64,000 bases of DNA, from NCBI GenBank assembly GCA_022315425.1, contig JAIUPT010000050.1, forward strand, positions 1,648,814 to 1,712,813, in the 5' to 3' direction. How positions within the stretch are numbered: the first letter of the stretch is position 1; each line of letters opens with the position of its first letter. Of the stretch, positions 1 through 9,612 are shown piece by piece. The notes under the pieces were generated by a model that saw only the letters and a program-made list of their open reading frames with translations, did not search any database and was not told the DNA's origin. Source of the DNA: Pseudevernia furfuracea (Eukaryota > Ascomycota > Lecanoromycetes > Lecanorales > Parmeliaceae). A program made the position numbers and the translations under genes.

Positions 1-135
1 GCACACAAGTGTGCCCTGATTCTAGTCATTAATCATTATTCTAGTCAGCAGTACTCCCAGCCTCACTATTCTAGTTAGTAGTGCTCTCAGCATCACTATT
101 CTAATCATTATTCTAGTTAGTAGTACTTCTAAGCA
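1..135 (-). repeat. Dispersed repeat fragment, inverted copy of the repeat near 62.69 kb
   Basis: Contains several imperfect units built on attctagt(t/c)a(g/t) and ctctcagcatcac. Read on the minus strand it matches the segment at about 62680-62750 (actagaatagtgatgctgag and the following attatagactggaataatg). The same repeat family therefore lies in opposite orientation at the two ends of the window. No coding potential is visible. Confidence 0.6.
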
Positions 136-170
136 GTGCTCCCAGCAAAATTCTTATCTTATTCGCCACA

Positions 171-345
171 TGGGATATCCCACCTAGAATATCCCATGGG
201 ATATTCCTGGTTTATATCGTCCCGTGGGATATCCCACTTTGATATCGTCTCATATCTTTATAAAGGTATGGTATCTGACCCCCTCGATCTCATATCATGG
301 TATGGCATGAGACCAGTTGGGATGAGATATTCCGTGGGATATATC
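171..345. repeat. Cluster of GGGATATCCC-type palindromes
   Basis: At least three perfect palindromes lie within 70 bp: TGGGATATCCCA (171-182), GAATATCCCATGGGATATTC (187-206) and GTGGGATATCCCAC (224-237). Half-sites such as gtgggatatatcatatc follow near 333. An open frame covers this stretch, but its composition is that of the palindromes, so I do not call it a gene. Confidence 0.6.
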
Positions 346-449
346 ATATCTTTTCGGCCAGTAACGTCAATAGATAAGCTTCGTCATCTTAACGACTTCG
401 AATCCTTTTCTTTAAAAGATAAAGAAATTAAAACTATAAAAGACTAGAT

Positions 450-1071
450 TTATTAACGATAAGCTAATAAACTCAGAGTATTAAAAGACGTAAAGTCGTA
501 ATAAAGTTTAATAGTGTATATTGATAGTAGAACTAGTTTCTAAAGGATTCGTACTTTAAAACTCAAAGACATGTCAAATAATAATAACACCTTGTCAAGC
601 CCATCAAGAGGACGGGATAGCCCATCACGGGGGGGGATCCTGAACCCTGAAAGAAAGCCCCACCAAATCCCATGAGCAGACGGCTCAATGGCGCTTACAG
701 CATTACGGCCTGACATTCGGAAACTTTCTCGGGTGGATTGGTAATCGATGGTAGTGATCAGACAAATACAAACAGCGGTATGTGCAAACGAAAAATCTGA
801 CAGCCGACTTTGGAAATATTGATGACAACCGGACGCATCCATATAAAGTAAAAGCCGTATTGCACCCTTCTTTCAGGAAGTTACAAGGCGTCTCTCCTAG
901 GTTATTGAGTGTACCCGTAAGGTTAAGACCCACGCGATTGACAGTAGCACATGTTCCGTTTTATGATTACATCGATTAACATCTAGATAGCTTAGGGCAT
1001 CATCTCCGTTATTATTGCCTAGGCTTTCAGATCTCCTCCTTGAACGGATTCAAGGATACCTCCAATAAAAA
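450..1071. other. Intergenic region upstream of the UbiA-like gene
   Basis: The first 100 bp are AT-rich; the rest has ordinary composition. Only short overlapping open frames are present and I recognise none. The proximal promoter and 5' leader of the gene starting at 1072 must lie here, but I see no convincing TATA element. Confidence 0.4.
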
Positions 1072-2139
1072 ATGAGTGTGTCCCTGAAAGAGGCGTCGAA
1101 CAAGGACTGGCGGGAAGGTCAAGCCCAGACGAAGTCTCCTCCAGTAAGAACATTGTTTTCATATCATCTGGAGTAGCAAGAATGGCAATAATGTTGAATT
1201 TGGCAGGTTCGACCCCGATTCGCCTTACTGGCTCTTGTCAAAACACTCTGGCTTTTTACCGAGAGCGACTTTGCAACTTTTGTATTTCCCGACACATTGT
1301 TCGGGATTGCCGCCGCGCTCTCCGGTCCCCGCTTGACCAACAATGCCTCTCCTGACCTTCTAAAAGTCTTAAGAAGACTGCCGTCCGTTATCCTATGGAA
1401 CTGGTTGAACCTTCTCATCTTTGACCTCGCCAACCAGAGGCACCCAGAATCTGTGGTTGAAGATACGGTCAACAAGCCATGGAGACCGCTACCATCCGGC
1501 CGTATCAGTATCGCCCAAACCCGGCGCTTGCTTTTGTTCGCACTTCCAGTCGTACTGGGCATCAATTATTATCTTGGGGCTTGGGAGGAAACGGTATTAC
1601 TGTTTACTTTGACCTGGATATATAACGATCTTGGCGGGGGAGACGATGGCTTTATTGTTCGCAATCTTGTCATTGCTGTAGCTTTTTCTCAGTACAATAA
1701 GGGGGCATTACGCGTCGCTGCTCGTATAGGCTTCTCGGTCCCCCCAACAGCATGGTGGTGGCTGTGCATCACGAGTGGCGTGATCGGAACGACGATGCAC
1801 ATTCAAGATCTGAAAGACCAAGAGGGAGACCGCGCCAGGAACAGGCACACTGCTCCCTTAGTTCTCGGTGACGGACCAGCACGATGGACAATTGCGATCC
1901 CGACGGCAATCTGGTCCGTTGCATGCCCGACTGTCTGGCAGCTCGACTTTCTGGGCTACGCTTTGCCCGTCGGTGTCGGGATGATCATCGTCATCCGAGT
2001 GTTGTTGTTGCGCGGGTTCGTAGCCGACAAGCGCACGTGGTGGTTGTGGACAGCGTGGACGGGAATTATATGGATGACCCCCCTGTTAAAAGATTACAGC
2101 GTTTTTGCTCGGTTTCTACAAAGTATAAAAACGGGATAA
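1072..2139 (+). CDS. UbiA-superfamily membrane prenyltransferase or UbiA-type terpene cyclase
   Basis: Integral membrane protein of 334 aa modelled as two exons, 1072-1143 and 1207-2139, with a 63 bp GTAAGA...CAG intron in phase 0. The ATG at 1072 is the only in-frame start; the long open frame begins inside exon 2 without an ATG. The first Asp motif lies around residues 89-101 (NLLIFDLANQ, followed by EDTVNKPWRPLPSGR). A YNDLGG segment is near 163 and the second Asp motif DLKDQEGDR is near 225-233; about seven hydrophobic helices are visible. UbiA enzymes use Mg2+-bound prenyl diphosphates. In fungi this branch includes prenyltransferases and membrane terpene cyclases such as the bergamotene and cyathane enzymes, and I cannot tell which this is. 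A P450 and an SDR follow on the same 5 kb, which supports a role in terpenoid or meroterpenoid metabolism (inference). No lesion is visible. Confidence 0.85.
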
Positions 2140-2654
2140 GAAAATGTAAAGCAACCACCAAGGCAAGCACAAGATTGGGCTTTTCTGCGCGCGTCCAAGG
2201 AGAGCTTGTATTTGATCATGCTCACAGTTGTTGTTCGGATCCAACTGATGCCTTTTTCCACAACGACTCGTTGACGGAGAACTCTGTTACACAAGAACAC
2301 TCTCACCGATTGACTTGATCTGTCATATGAGTCTAGTGCATCCTTCGCACTGGCATTCTTCGGAGAGAAGAAGTACATCTTGGTAAGGTAACACTTGAGG
2401 TATCATGATAGGCTTGGTACCTCTGCATCGAAGAAAAGCGTCTTTGGTCTACAGGTAGCAGATCATGACTCAGTCATGTCGAATCATGTTTATGACCTGA
2501 AGAGGACGAGATTATGATTAGAGCCTAGATTCCTTTGCAAAAGGGACCGGATCACTTGGTGTTCCGCTACGGCGCGCAAGCCTGTCCGGGCCGGTTTTTC
2601 GCTATCCACGAAGCCAAAGTCGTCAAGAAGACGCGTATCATAGTAGCGTTGTTA

Positions 2655-2745
2655 GAGTTGATTAAGTAAGGTAGTTGTAATAGATTCGATTTCTATTGAC
2701 GCTAATATAATGATATTGTGATGCTTTCCTTTTTCTAATAACGTC
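2655..2745 (+). repeat. tRNA-related short interspersed repeat, copy 1 (RIP-altered)
   Basis: Matches copies at 2883-2976 and 44146-44230. The shared core is gtagttgtaatag(g/a)ttcg followed by attg(g/a)cgc and tg(c/t)(g/a)(g/a)tgctttcctttttc. Most differences from the other copies are C-to-T and G-to-A, as expected from RIP. Confidence 0.6.
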
Positions 2746-2882
2746 AATATCTCGAGTTATCGTAGTTTTCTTAAAGATTTAGGGTTCGATTTTCGATCTG
2801 ATCTGGCTTAAGTGCAGCAGCAGTGCGTTTCAGTGATTGATCTCGTGAGGGTTCGCACTCGTTATGTGGATCGCGTTGTAGG

Positions 2883-2976
2883 GGTTGGTTTAGTAGTTGT
2901 AATAGGTTCGGTTTCTATTGGCGCGGGTATAATAATGGTGCTGCGGTGCTTTCCTTTTTCAGCAGTACTCGTAGGC
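2883..2976 (+). repeat. tRNA-related short interspersed repeat, copy 2
   Basis: Second copy of the approximately 95 bp repeat. It holds a B-box-like GGTTCGGTTTC inside a potential T-arm, a pyrimidine run (tttcctttttc) and a shared gtaggc end. An open frame over this copy at 2812-3060 is judged incidental. Confidence 0.6.
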
Positions 2977-3110
2977 CTGACTAAGCCTCGTATTCCAGTA
3001 CTTAGCCGAATTACCGCTTCAATAACAATTATTTCTCGGCACTTCGCTATCTTTCAATGAACATGCAACCCCGGAAGTGCCACCGAAGCAACGGACGTGG
3101 CTGTCTCGCG

Positions 3111-3150
3111 CTGAATCCTTCTGAATCCTTCTGAATCCTTCTGAATCCTT
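3111..3150 (+). repeat. Perfect 4 x 10 bp tandem repeat (CTGAATCCTT)
   Basis: Four exact copies of ctgaatcctt lie end to end, about 350 bp upstream of the P450 start codon. A polymorphic slippage locus is likely. Confidence 0.9.
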
Positions 3151-3496
3151 CGCTGTCTCGATAGGCTTTGTGAAGCATGTAGATAAAACGAGAGGCTGCT
3201 CATATGCTGTTTTCCACACCATCCTAACTCCCGTTCTCCAGAAATTCGCCGAGCAAGATAAGCGCCTCTCTCTTGCATGTATCAATGAGCTTCATCACGA
3301 GATAAACACAATTCGCCGCTTCGTCGAAACGGCTCGGACGAGAGGGCCCTTGCACTCTAAGTGGGTAAGCATAACCCGCCCTCGCTGATCCTAATCCATC
3401 TCTTACCTGTCTGCACTAATCGATCACTGTCCGCATTCTTAGTCTTTTTCCTGCAACGTGACACCCGTGGACTTCCAAGTTTCACAGCGGAGATCA

Positions 3497-5367
3497 ATGG
3501 CTTTGGGCTACATTGCTACGTTCGCAACAGGCGCCTTGTCTCATGTATGCTATTTCAATAGGGGCGAGCATCATTTTTATAGTGCTAGATACGTGCAAAT
3601 ATTCGCCACTGCGTTTGTTGCTGCTTTGATTCTCCTCTGCCAGTGGGGAGAGCCAAAAGGCAAGGCTCTTGCCCAAGTAACAGCAATCGCCGTCTTTTAT
3701 CTCGTTGGTCTCTATACGAGTTTGGTCATATACCGCTCGCTTATTCATCCTCTCAACCAGTTCCCAGGGCCATTCGGGGCCAGAATTTCGAGTTTTTGGC
3801 TGTCAGCACATCTGAAAGACGGCGATGCCTTTCGACAAGTTCAGAAACTGCATGAAAAGTACGGCGCGTTTGTCAGGGTGGGATCTTCAGACTTGTCAGT
3901 AACGCATCCCAAGGCTGTCAGTGCCGTCTATGGTTTGGGCTCCAATTGTACGAAAGCGGCATGGTACGATCTCACGAAGCCTATGTTGTCTCTGCAAACG
4001 CTGCGTGTTAAAACTTTGCATGATCAGAGGCGGCGTATCTGGAGTCCAGCTTTCAGCGACAAGGCCCTTCGTGGATATGAGCAGAGAGTTCAGAAATATC
4101 AAAATATTCTTATAGATCAGATTGAGAGTTTCCACGGTCAATCGATCAATGTGAGCAAATGGTTCAACTTGTATAGCTTCGATATAGTGGGAGACCTCGC
4201 CTTTGGTACCTCATTCAAGATGCTGGAAGCGAGCGAAGAGCACTGGGCTATCAAGCTGCTTAACGAAGGCATCGAGCCACTTTCGTTCATGTTTCCAGTA
4301 TGGTTCTTTAGGTTCATGACGACAGTTCCAGGACTCATGGGAGACTGGTGGAAGTTTACTGACTACTGCGCCCAAAGACTAGACGACAGAATGAGAGTAA
4401 GCTGCTCAGGTCGTCTTAAGGATTCAGATCAGTTAACCTCAGCTAGGCAAAAGTTGACAATCCCGATATCATGACGATGCTCTTGAACCCTTTGAAAGGA
4501 TTAAAACCAAACCCACAAGAGCTGGCTATGCTAAGAGGAGACTCTCAACTCATCGTCGTCGCTGGAAGGTAAACACATAGTAGCCCTCAATAAGGAAATA
4601 CTGCTTTGTGTGGTTGACTAACTTATTCGGAACTCCAGCGATACCACTGCTGGAACTCTAACCCACATTATGCTCGAGCTTACCCGACACCCGGAGCAAA
4701 TCCAGAAGTTACGCGAGGAGCTTGCTTCATACATGCCAGATTCCAACACGGAGGTTTTGCACCAGGACATTGCCAACCTGGATCACCTAAATGCGATTAT
4801 ATATGAGACATTGTGCATGTATCCGCCAGTGCCTACCGCGCTGCCGCGTAAGACACCGCCAGAGGGGATCAAGATTGGAGGAGAGTATATCCCTGGAAAT
4901 ATGACGATTTGGTGTCCTCAGTATGCCATTGGGCGAAGTAGGTAATAGCGGCACAAGCACCTCGTTTGGGCTTGCGTATGTGTCCTGTGCTCACTTCTTT
5001 TCGCAGAAGAAGAGATCTATACACACGCGAGCGAGTTCGTGCCTGAACGCTGGTATCTGTACCCGGACATGATCAAGGAAAAGTCTGCTTGGGCACCATT
5101 CTCTACCGGTATGTCAGAGTACACAGAGCTACCATACGCTCAATTCGCTCTTTCTTTCTCTAATTCCCTTGTGCAGGTCCCTATGGGTGCATAGGCCGAC
5201 CTCTCGCTCTGATGAATCTCCGTACGACTGTGGCACGTTTGATCATGAACTTCAATGTGAAATTTTCACAATCAAGTGATCAAAACAGTAGCATTTTCGA
5301 GGTTGGGATGAGAGAGCACTTCACCCTGTGTCCAGCGGAACTGAGGCTGTGCTTTGAGAAGCGGTGA
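3497..5367 (+). CDS. Microsomal cytochrome P450 monooxygenase
   Basis: Five exons (3497-4396, 4447-4568, 4639-4937, 5007-5108, 5177-5367) join in frame to 537 aa; all introns are GT...AG and 50-70 bp. Two N-terminal hydrophobic helices (about residues 35-75) precede a PGP-like hinge (FPGPFG), as in ER-anchored fungal P450s. The I-helix carries AGSDTT (339-344), the PERW segment reads FVPERW, and the haem loop is FSTGPYGCIG with Cys479. Expected role: NADPH-P450 reductase-dependent hydroxylation of a lipophilic metabolite, plausibly the product of the neighbouring UbiA-like enzyme (inference). Oddity: the K-helix ExxR motif reads E397-T-L-C400, so the near-invariant Arg is Cys (codon TGC at 4814-4816, one C-to-T step from CGC). 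The overall sequence resembles secondary-metabolism P450s; I do not assign a CYP family. Confidence 0.93.
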
Positions 5368-5953
5368 CTGGTGAGAGAAATTTAGTGAATGAATGAGCGA
5401 ATGAGAGTAGGATCTTGGGTGCGTCGAGCCGCTCAAGGCAAAGAGACACAGAAAATTACATGGGGGGAGAAGAGGTAGCTTTAGAGCTGCCACTGTAAGC
5501 GGTTTACAATTATGTTTTGACAGAGGTCTTGAAGTACCTACATCTCAGAATAGAGCCAATGCTATGCTAAATGGTGTGTAAATAGATCCATCAATCTCAT
5601 TGTTGCTTCACGAACGGGGCTGCGTTGCTCATGCCGTTGCTCTCTTCTTTGAAATATACGCTATCTCAAGAATGGCAGAAAATAATAATAAAATCAAGAT
5701 CTATAAGTTTTAAATCTCGCGAAGTATAATTATTCTTATTAAGAAAGATAAGATTAGACGACTTGAATAGATACGTATATAATTAAATATCATAGTAGAT
5801 GATATATTTAAACGACATTTCAGCTAATCGTAATTTTCTTCTTCAACATTCACTGAGGTCAATACTATCAAATTAAATAAGCAATTGTTCAACTTTCCCC
5901 AGCCAAGGACAAACTAAGGCAACAGAGTGAGATGGACCCAGAGGTCGAACTCG
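5368..5953. other. Intergenic region with a short AT-rich tract
   Basis: Convergent 3' ends of the P450 (+) and SDR (-). About 5680-5880 is AT-rich with RIP-like TA-dense sequence. No gene seen. Confidence 0.5.
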
Positions 5954-6706
5954 CTACCAAGGATACAACCCGTCATCGCCTCTATTATGCAAGAATTTCC
6001 CAGCATCCGCATCTCGCTTGCCGTCCACAATATCGAGCAAGCCGCGCGCGCTCCCCTCGCCCGTCGGCGCCCCCTGCTCCACTTTGGCCTGCCGCATACC
6101 CGCCAGATCCGTCACAACATAGCCCGGACAGAAGGCAAACACCTTGATCCCGTCCTTTTGGTACTCCCACGCATCGCACGCCACGAGCATGTTCAGCGCG
6201 GCCTTGCTGATCCGGTAGGCCTTGTAGTCCTCCTGACGAGCGGGAATGCCCACGTCAGAGCGTAGTCCGATCGAGCCGAGCATGCTGGATACGTATATCA
6301 CGCGGGCTGTACTGTTGGCTTTTTTCAGCAGTGGGGCGAAAGCCTGTGTGACGAGGCCTGGCGAGATGGCGTTCGTCGAGAGAGTCTCACGAAGCACCTC
6401 CCGGTCGAAAGTGAGCGGGCAGATGCCGGCGTTGTTGATGAGGATGTCTAGCCGGCCCCACTGCGACGCAACGTCTTCCCTGGCCGCATCGATTGACGAG
6501 TCCGATGTGATGTCCAGCTGCACGAGGCTGATGGAGCCGGCGAGTTTCCGGCTTTGGATCTGCGCCAGGGCCGCTCGACCCTTTTCCAAGGAGCGGCTGC
6601 CCATGATAACATGGTAGTGTGATTGGGAGGCTAAGAGTGCGCATGTCTCGAATCCGATACCATTGTTCCCGCCTGTGATAAGTGCGACCACGGTCTTATC
6701 TGCCAT
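5954..6706 (-). CDS. Short-chain dehydrogenase/reductase (SDR)
   Basis: Single-exon 250 aa protein, the usual length for a classical SDR. A Rossmann cofactor motif TGGNNGIG lies at residues 11-18, NNAG at 91-94, and the catalytic Ser140/141-Tyr164-Lys168 arrangement (YVSS, then YRISK) is complete. It should carry out NAD(P)(H)-dependent oxidation or reduction of an alcohol or ketone in the cytosol. It is convergent with the P450 about 590 bp away, so it is a natural third member of a UbiA/P450/SDR group (inference). Lys at position 4 and Asn at 14-15 do not settle NADH versus NADPH. No lesion is visible; the ATG at 6706 directly precedes the first beta strand. Confidence 0.93.
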   Translation of the reverse strand: MADKTVVALITGGNNGIGFETCALLASQSHYHVIMGSRSLEKGRAALAQIQSRKLAGSISLVQLDITSDSSIDAAREDVASQWGRLDILINNAGICPLTFDREVLRETLSTNAISPGLVTQAFAPLLKKANSTARVIYVSSMLGSIGLRSDVGIPARQEDYKAYRISKAALNMLVACDAWEYQKDGIKVFAFCPGYVVTDLAGMRQAKVEQGAPTGEGSARGLLDIVDGKRDADAGKFLHNRGDDGLYPW

Positions 6707-6834
6707 TTTCGGGGGAACAAATTTTGCTTTGCAATTCTATTGGTTATGGTCATTGGTGGGAGGATGACTTGTTAAGCTGCAAGAACTCTGCGGCCGTAGG
6801 GCCAAGTGGCGTATGACGTAAAAGCAAAAGGTTT

Positions 6835-7217
6835 TTCTATGTTATATTATATATTAAGTAAGATTAAAAGTATCTAATATCTTTTAGAATAATATCAAGA
6901 AAATTATCTAAATCTCATATTATGTATTATATATTTTCGATCACTAAGTCTTATAATACTTCTTTTTATTTTATTAATATTCGACTCTATTTTATAGAGA
7001 GTTAATAAGTCTTAATATTATATATCGTATAACGAGTTTCTAATACTAAATATAAATTTAATAGACGTATTCTTTATAGAGAATAGATCTTATTTAAGAG
7101 TAGTATAAGTATTTATATTCTATTAGCGTTTCATCTTCTACTCGAATTAATATCTTTTAGAAATTGCTTATCTAAGAGGTTCACTGATTATAGATATTGA
7201 TATCTACGACGTAAAGC
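6835..7217. other. AT-rich RIP-type block
   Basis: Continuous TA-rich sequence (tattatatattaagtaagatt, repeated tctaatat/ttaatatt) without open frames, with sharp borders against normal-GC sequence on both sides. It abuts the 3' end of the broken F-box-like gene and may have removed its distal part. Confidence 0.6.
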
Positions 7218-7745
7218 TCATTTGATTAGGCTCGTACTATTGATCCTAGGAGGGATTAGGAAGTGATGAGAGGAAACTGGCTGGTAAAAAACGTACCATA
7301 CTTCTCGTGTAGATCGGGCATCTCCTTGGTGCATGCATTTGGGTGTTTTGTTCTGTTCCAATTTGACGCATACAGTCTCTGTGTTCAAATGGCATCCTTG
7401 AAACTGACGTCTCGGGAAAGTCATTTTCCCAGCAGTCACCACGACGCGGAATGCGCGGTTGTACATGATCGTGGTGCCCTCGATGTATAGTTGACGGCCA
7501 GCTCGGAGTGTGGCAGTCTTCACCATCGCCTCGGTATTGGACCAGCCGTGCAACGCGCCGGGGGTAATCATTAATATTCAAATCCCCCAAATCTCTGTCT
7601 TGAGGACGTGACGGAGAGGCACGTAATCGTGATAGCCATCAAAGACTTGGATCTCCGGGAGGTCTGGCAGAAGATAGCCTAGGATCTTGTAGCGGACCTC
7701 GAGAGGTAATGCCGTCAGGGTGGACTGCTGGGAGGCGGTTTCCAT
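7218..7745 (-). pseudogene. F-box/2EXR-like gene remnant with an internal stop
   Basis: From the ATG at 7745 the frame gives an N-terminal helix typical of F-box-like or 2EXR proteins (LPLEVRYKILGYLLPD, about residues 13-28). It then meets TGA near 7584-7586 and continues in the same frame. The later part has a motif common in these fungal proteins (AGRQLYIEGTTIMYNRAFRV). The stop is one step (C-to-T) from CGA. The frame ends at 7218 against an AT-rich block, so the C-terminal part is probably lost. I see no GT...AG pair that would splice out the stop. Such proteins are usually assumed to be adaptors for SCF ubiquitin ligases; function here is unknown. Confidence 0.5.
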
Positions 7746-8585
7746 ATTCGAAGAAGAGTGGGTCGTTGTAAGGTTGGAGGCGGCTCCAGGTTAGATGAGT
7801 GCTGCTCGCCAGTGTGTTTTAATTGCGGTGTGGAGATTATTCCAAAGGTTGGAGGAAGGTAGGACCAGAGTCGGCCGAATTCAGGCGTGACGAATGAGGC
7901 TTAGTGGCAAGTGGGAGCCGATTGGTCGGAGAAGTGGCGAATTGTGAAAGCAGGTGTGTTAACAAAAAGTGTTTAGATGCTCGGTATTGGTAATGATGAA
8001 TGCTGGCAACATCTACATACTTATCAGCGGCTTCATCCACTGAGGGGACTCGGCTTGCTCGGATTCCCTCGGAGCCAGAATAGAGAGAGTCGCCAATGCC
8101 ACAAATGCCACAACTTTAGGAAGTCGTTGATTTTCGACGCTGAGAACAGGCTGTTTTGGGCCACTTGCATTGACCGTACCTATTTAAAATACTTTTACTA
8201 TCATATGGTCACAAGTCTTTATTACGTGGAAAGAAGAAAGGAAGGAGGAGAAACGAGTGGAAGGTGCTTTTGTGTGGAGCGCGTTTAACGAGTGCGGTCA
8301 TTGCGACATGCTGATGAGCAAGTTCATTGGATAGAGGTTACAACTTCGTGACTCGCGAGTTGACAAGGAGACGACATGAAGAGGGCAACTTGTAGATCCG
8401 ACATCTTGTACACCTTTTATCCCCCTAAAGAACATATACTTATACATTCCCAAACACAACTCTAAAACGATGGCCATTTGTTGTAAAGACTCCTGTCCGG
8501 GCTAGAATGTTCCATTCGTTGTCAAGCCTTCCATTATACTACCTCGTCGGGGCTAAGGGCCTCCATCCTTCCTTTCCAGAATCTC
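7746..8585. other. Intergenic region, no gene recognised
   Basis: Ordinary composition with short overlapping open frames only. It separates the 5' end of the F-box-like remnant from the 3' end of the GPI-type protein gene. Confidence 0.4.
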
Positions 8586-8975
8586 TTACAGCATCGCAGC
8601 GCCTCCAACAACGGCAGCCAGTCCTCCAGCAACTGCCCAATCAGGCGCTAGCATCGCGGCGGCGGCAGCTTTAGTCGCAGCGGTGCTGGCGGAACTTGAG
8701 GTGGCGGTGCTGGTTTTGGAGGTAGCGGAGCTGGAGGTAGCGGAGGAGGTCTCTGTTCGGACACAGCGAGTATCAGTAACAGCTCCTTCGTAAAATTTGA
8801 ACAGGGGAGGTTTTTGTTTACGCGAGCTTGCTATAGCTGAGGAGCCGACGGCGTCACCGGGTCCGTTATTGGTACTGCCACTGTCTCCACTACCGCTGGA
8901 ACCGACTGGTGATTGGGGGATGGCGTAAGCAAAGGTGAAAAGAGTTAAGGCGACGAGGAATTTGAGGAGCTGCAT
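8586..8975 (-). CDS. Small Ser/Thr/Ala-rich secreted protein, probable GPI-anchored cell-surface protein
   Basis: From the ATG at 8975 the frame encodes 129 aa. Residues 1-18 form a signal peptide (MQLLKFLVALTLFTFAYA, then IPQ). The middle is Ser/Thr/Ala-rich and suited to O-glycosylation, and the C-terminus is a hydrophobic tail (DWAVAGGLAAVVGGAAML) after a small-residue stretch, as in GPI-attachment signals. A canonical 69 bp intron may lie inside the frame at 8753-8821 (GTAAAC donor, CTGAT branch, CAG acceptor). Because 69 is a multiple of three, both spliced and unspliced forms are open: 129 aa unspliced or 106 aa spliced. Likely role is in the cell wall or at the surface. No Cys-rich CFEM-type pattern is present. 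Confidence 0.6.
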   Translation of the reverse strand: MQLLKFLVALTLFTFAYAIPQSPVGSSGSGDSGSTNNGPGDAVGSSAIASSRKQKPPLFKFYEGAVTDTRCVRTETSSATSSSATSKTSTATSSSASTAATKAAAAAMLAPDWAVAGGLAAVVGGAAML

Positions 8976-9213
8976 TGTTGAGACGAAGGCAATAAATCGT
9001 TGTAGGTATTCGTAAAAAACGTGATTGATGCAAGAAGATTCTTTGAGCAAATGATCTGGGCTCGGAGGCTTCTGCAGCACTTAAGAGAGCGTAATCCGCC
9101 GCGTTGGACCTGTCAAAGTGGATGACGACATGGGATAGCTGAGTGACATTTCCGAAGGTGTCCATCATCATCAGCATTACCCGATGCCAGATTGGGGATA
9201 TTGTCCAAAATGT

Positions 9214-9237
9214 AGATATGCAGATATGCAGATATGC
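9214..9237. repeat. 3 x 8 bp tandem repeat (AGATATGC)
   Basis: Three perfect adjacent copies of agatatgc in the region upstream of the GPI-type gene. Confidence 0.85.
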
Positions 9238-9402
9238 TCCTCTTGAAGAGAAGGCCGAAAGCACGAGGACGAGACTGCAATTCTGATAGGTGGAGAATCC
9301 TATCTTGGACTGCCAAGATGGCTGCGTCTAGACGAAGCTTCGGACAGATCTCCGCGTAGTCCTGTCATGTGCAGCATGGGAATCTCTGCGATTGAAAGAA
9401 TC

Positions 9403-9612
9403 TTATCGATGTCTCAGTGCTGGTACAGCGGATAGCTGCGGGAGTGGCGCAACCTTAGGATCTTCGTCCTTGCCACCTGAGCTTCCATCTTCAGCTAGTA
9501 CTCTTTGGGATTCGGCACTCTCATTCATCCTCGGCATGTCAAAACGAGTACGAGTGCCGTGCTCATGCAAAATGAATTTGCATTCAGGCGGGTATATTTG
9601 AATACGGTTCAT
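9403..9612 (-). CDS. Hypothetical 69 aa hydrophilic ORF (doubtful)
   Basis: Short ATG-initiated frame with charged, proline-containing sequence and no signal peptide or membrane segment. I recognise no family. The reverse strand is also open over the same bases, which weakens the call. It could be one exon of a larger gene or chance. Confidence 0.2.
   Translation of the reverse strand: MNRIQIYPPECKFILHEHGTRTRFDMPRMNESAESQRVLAEDGSSGGKDEDPKVAPLPQLSAVPALRHR

Larger units (their letters stand above)
2140..3496. other. Intergenic region between the UbiA-like gene and the P450
   Basis: Apart from two short-repeat copies and a 4 x 10 bp tandem repeat, this region holds only short, unrecognised open frames. 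It should contain the UbiA-like 3' end and the P450 promoter. Confidence 0.4.

Noticed and set aside
136..447. 103-codon open frame
   Set aside because: It is composed of the GGATATCCC palindromes and their surroundings and has no protein-like pattern.
2812..3060. Hydrophobic 82 aa ORF
   Set aside because: It lies on copy 2 of the short interspersed repeat; the hydrophobic run is the translated repeat.
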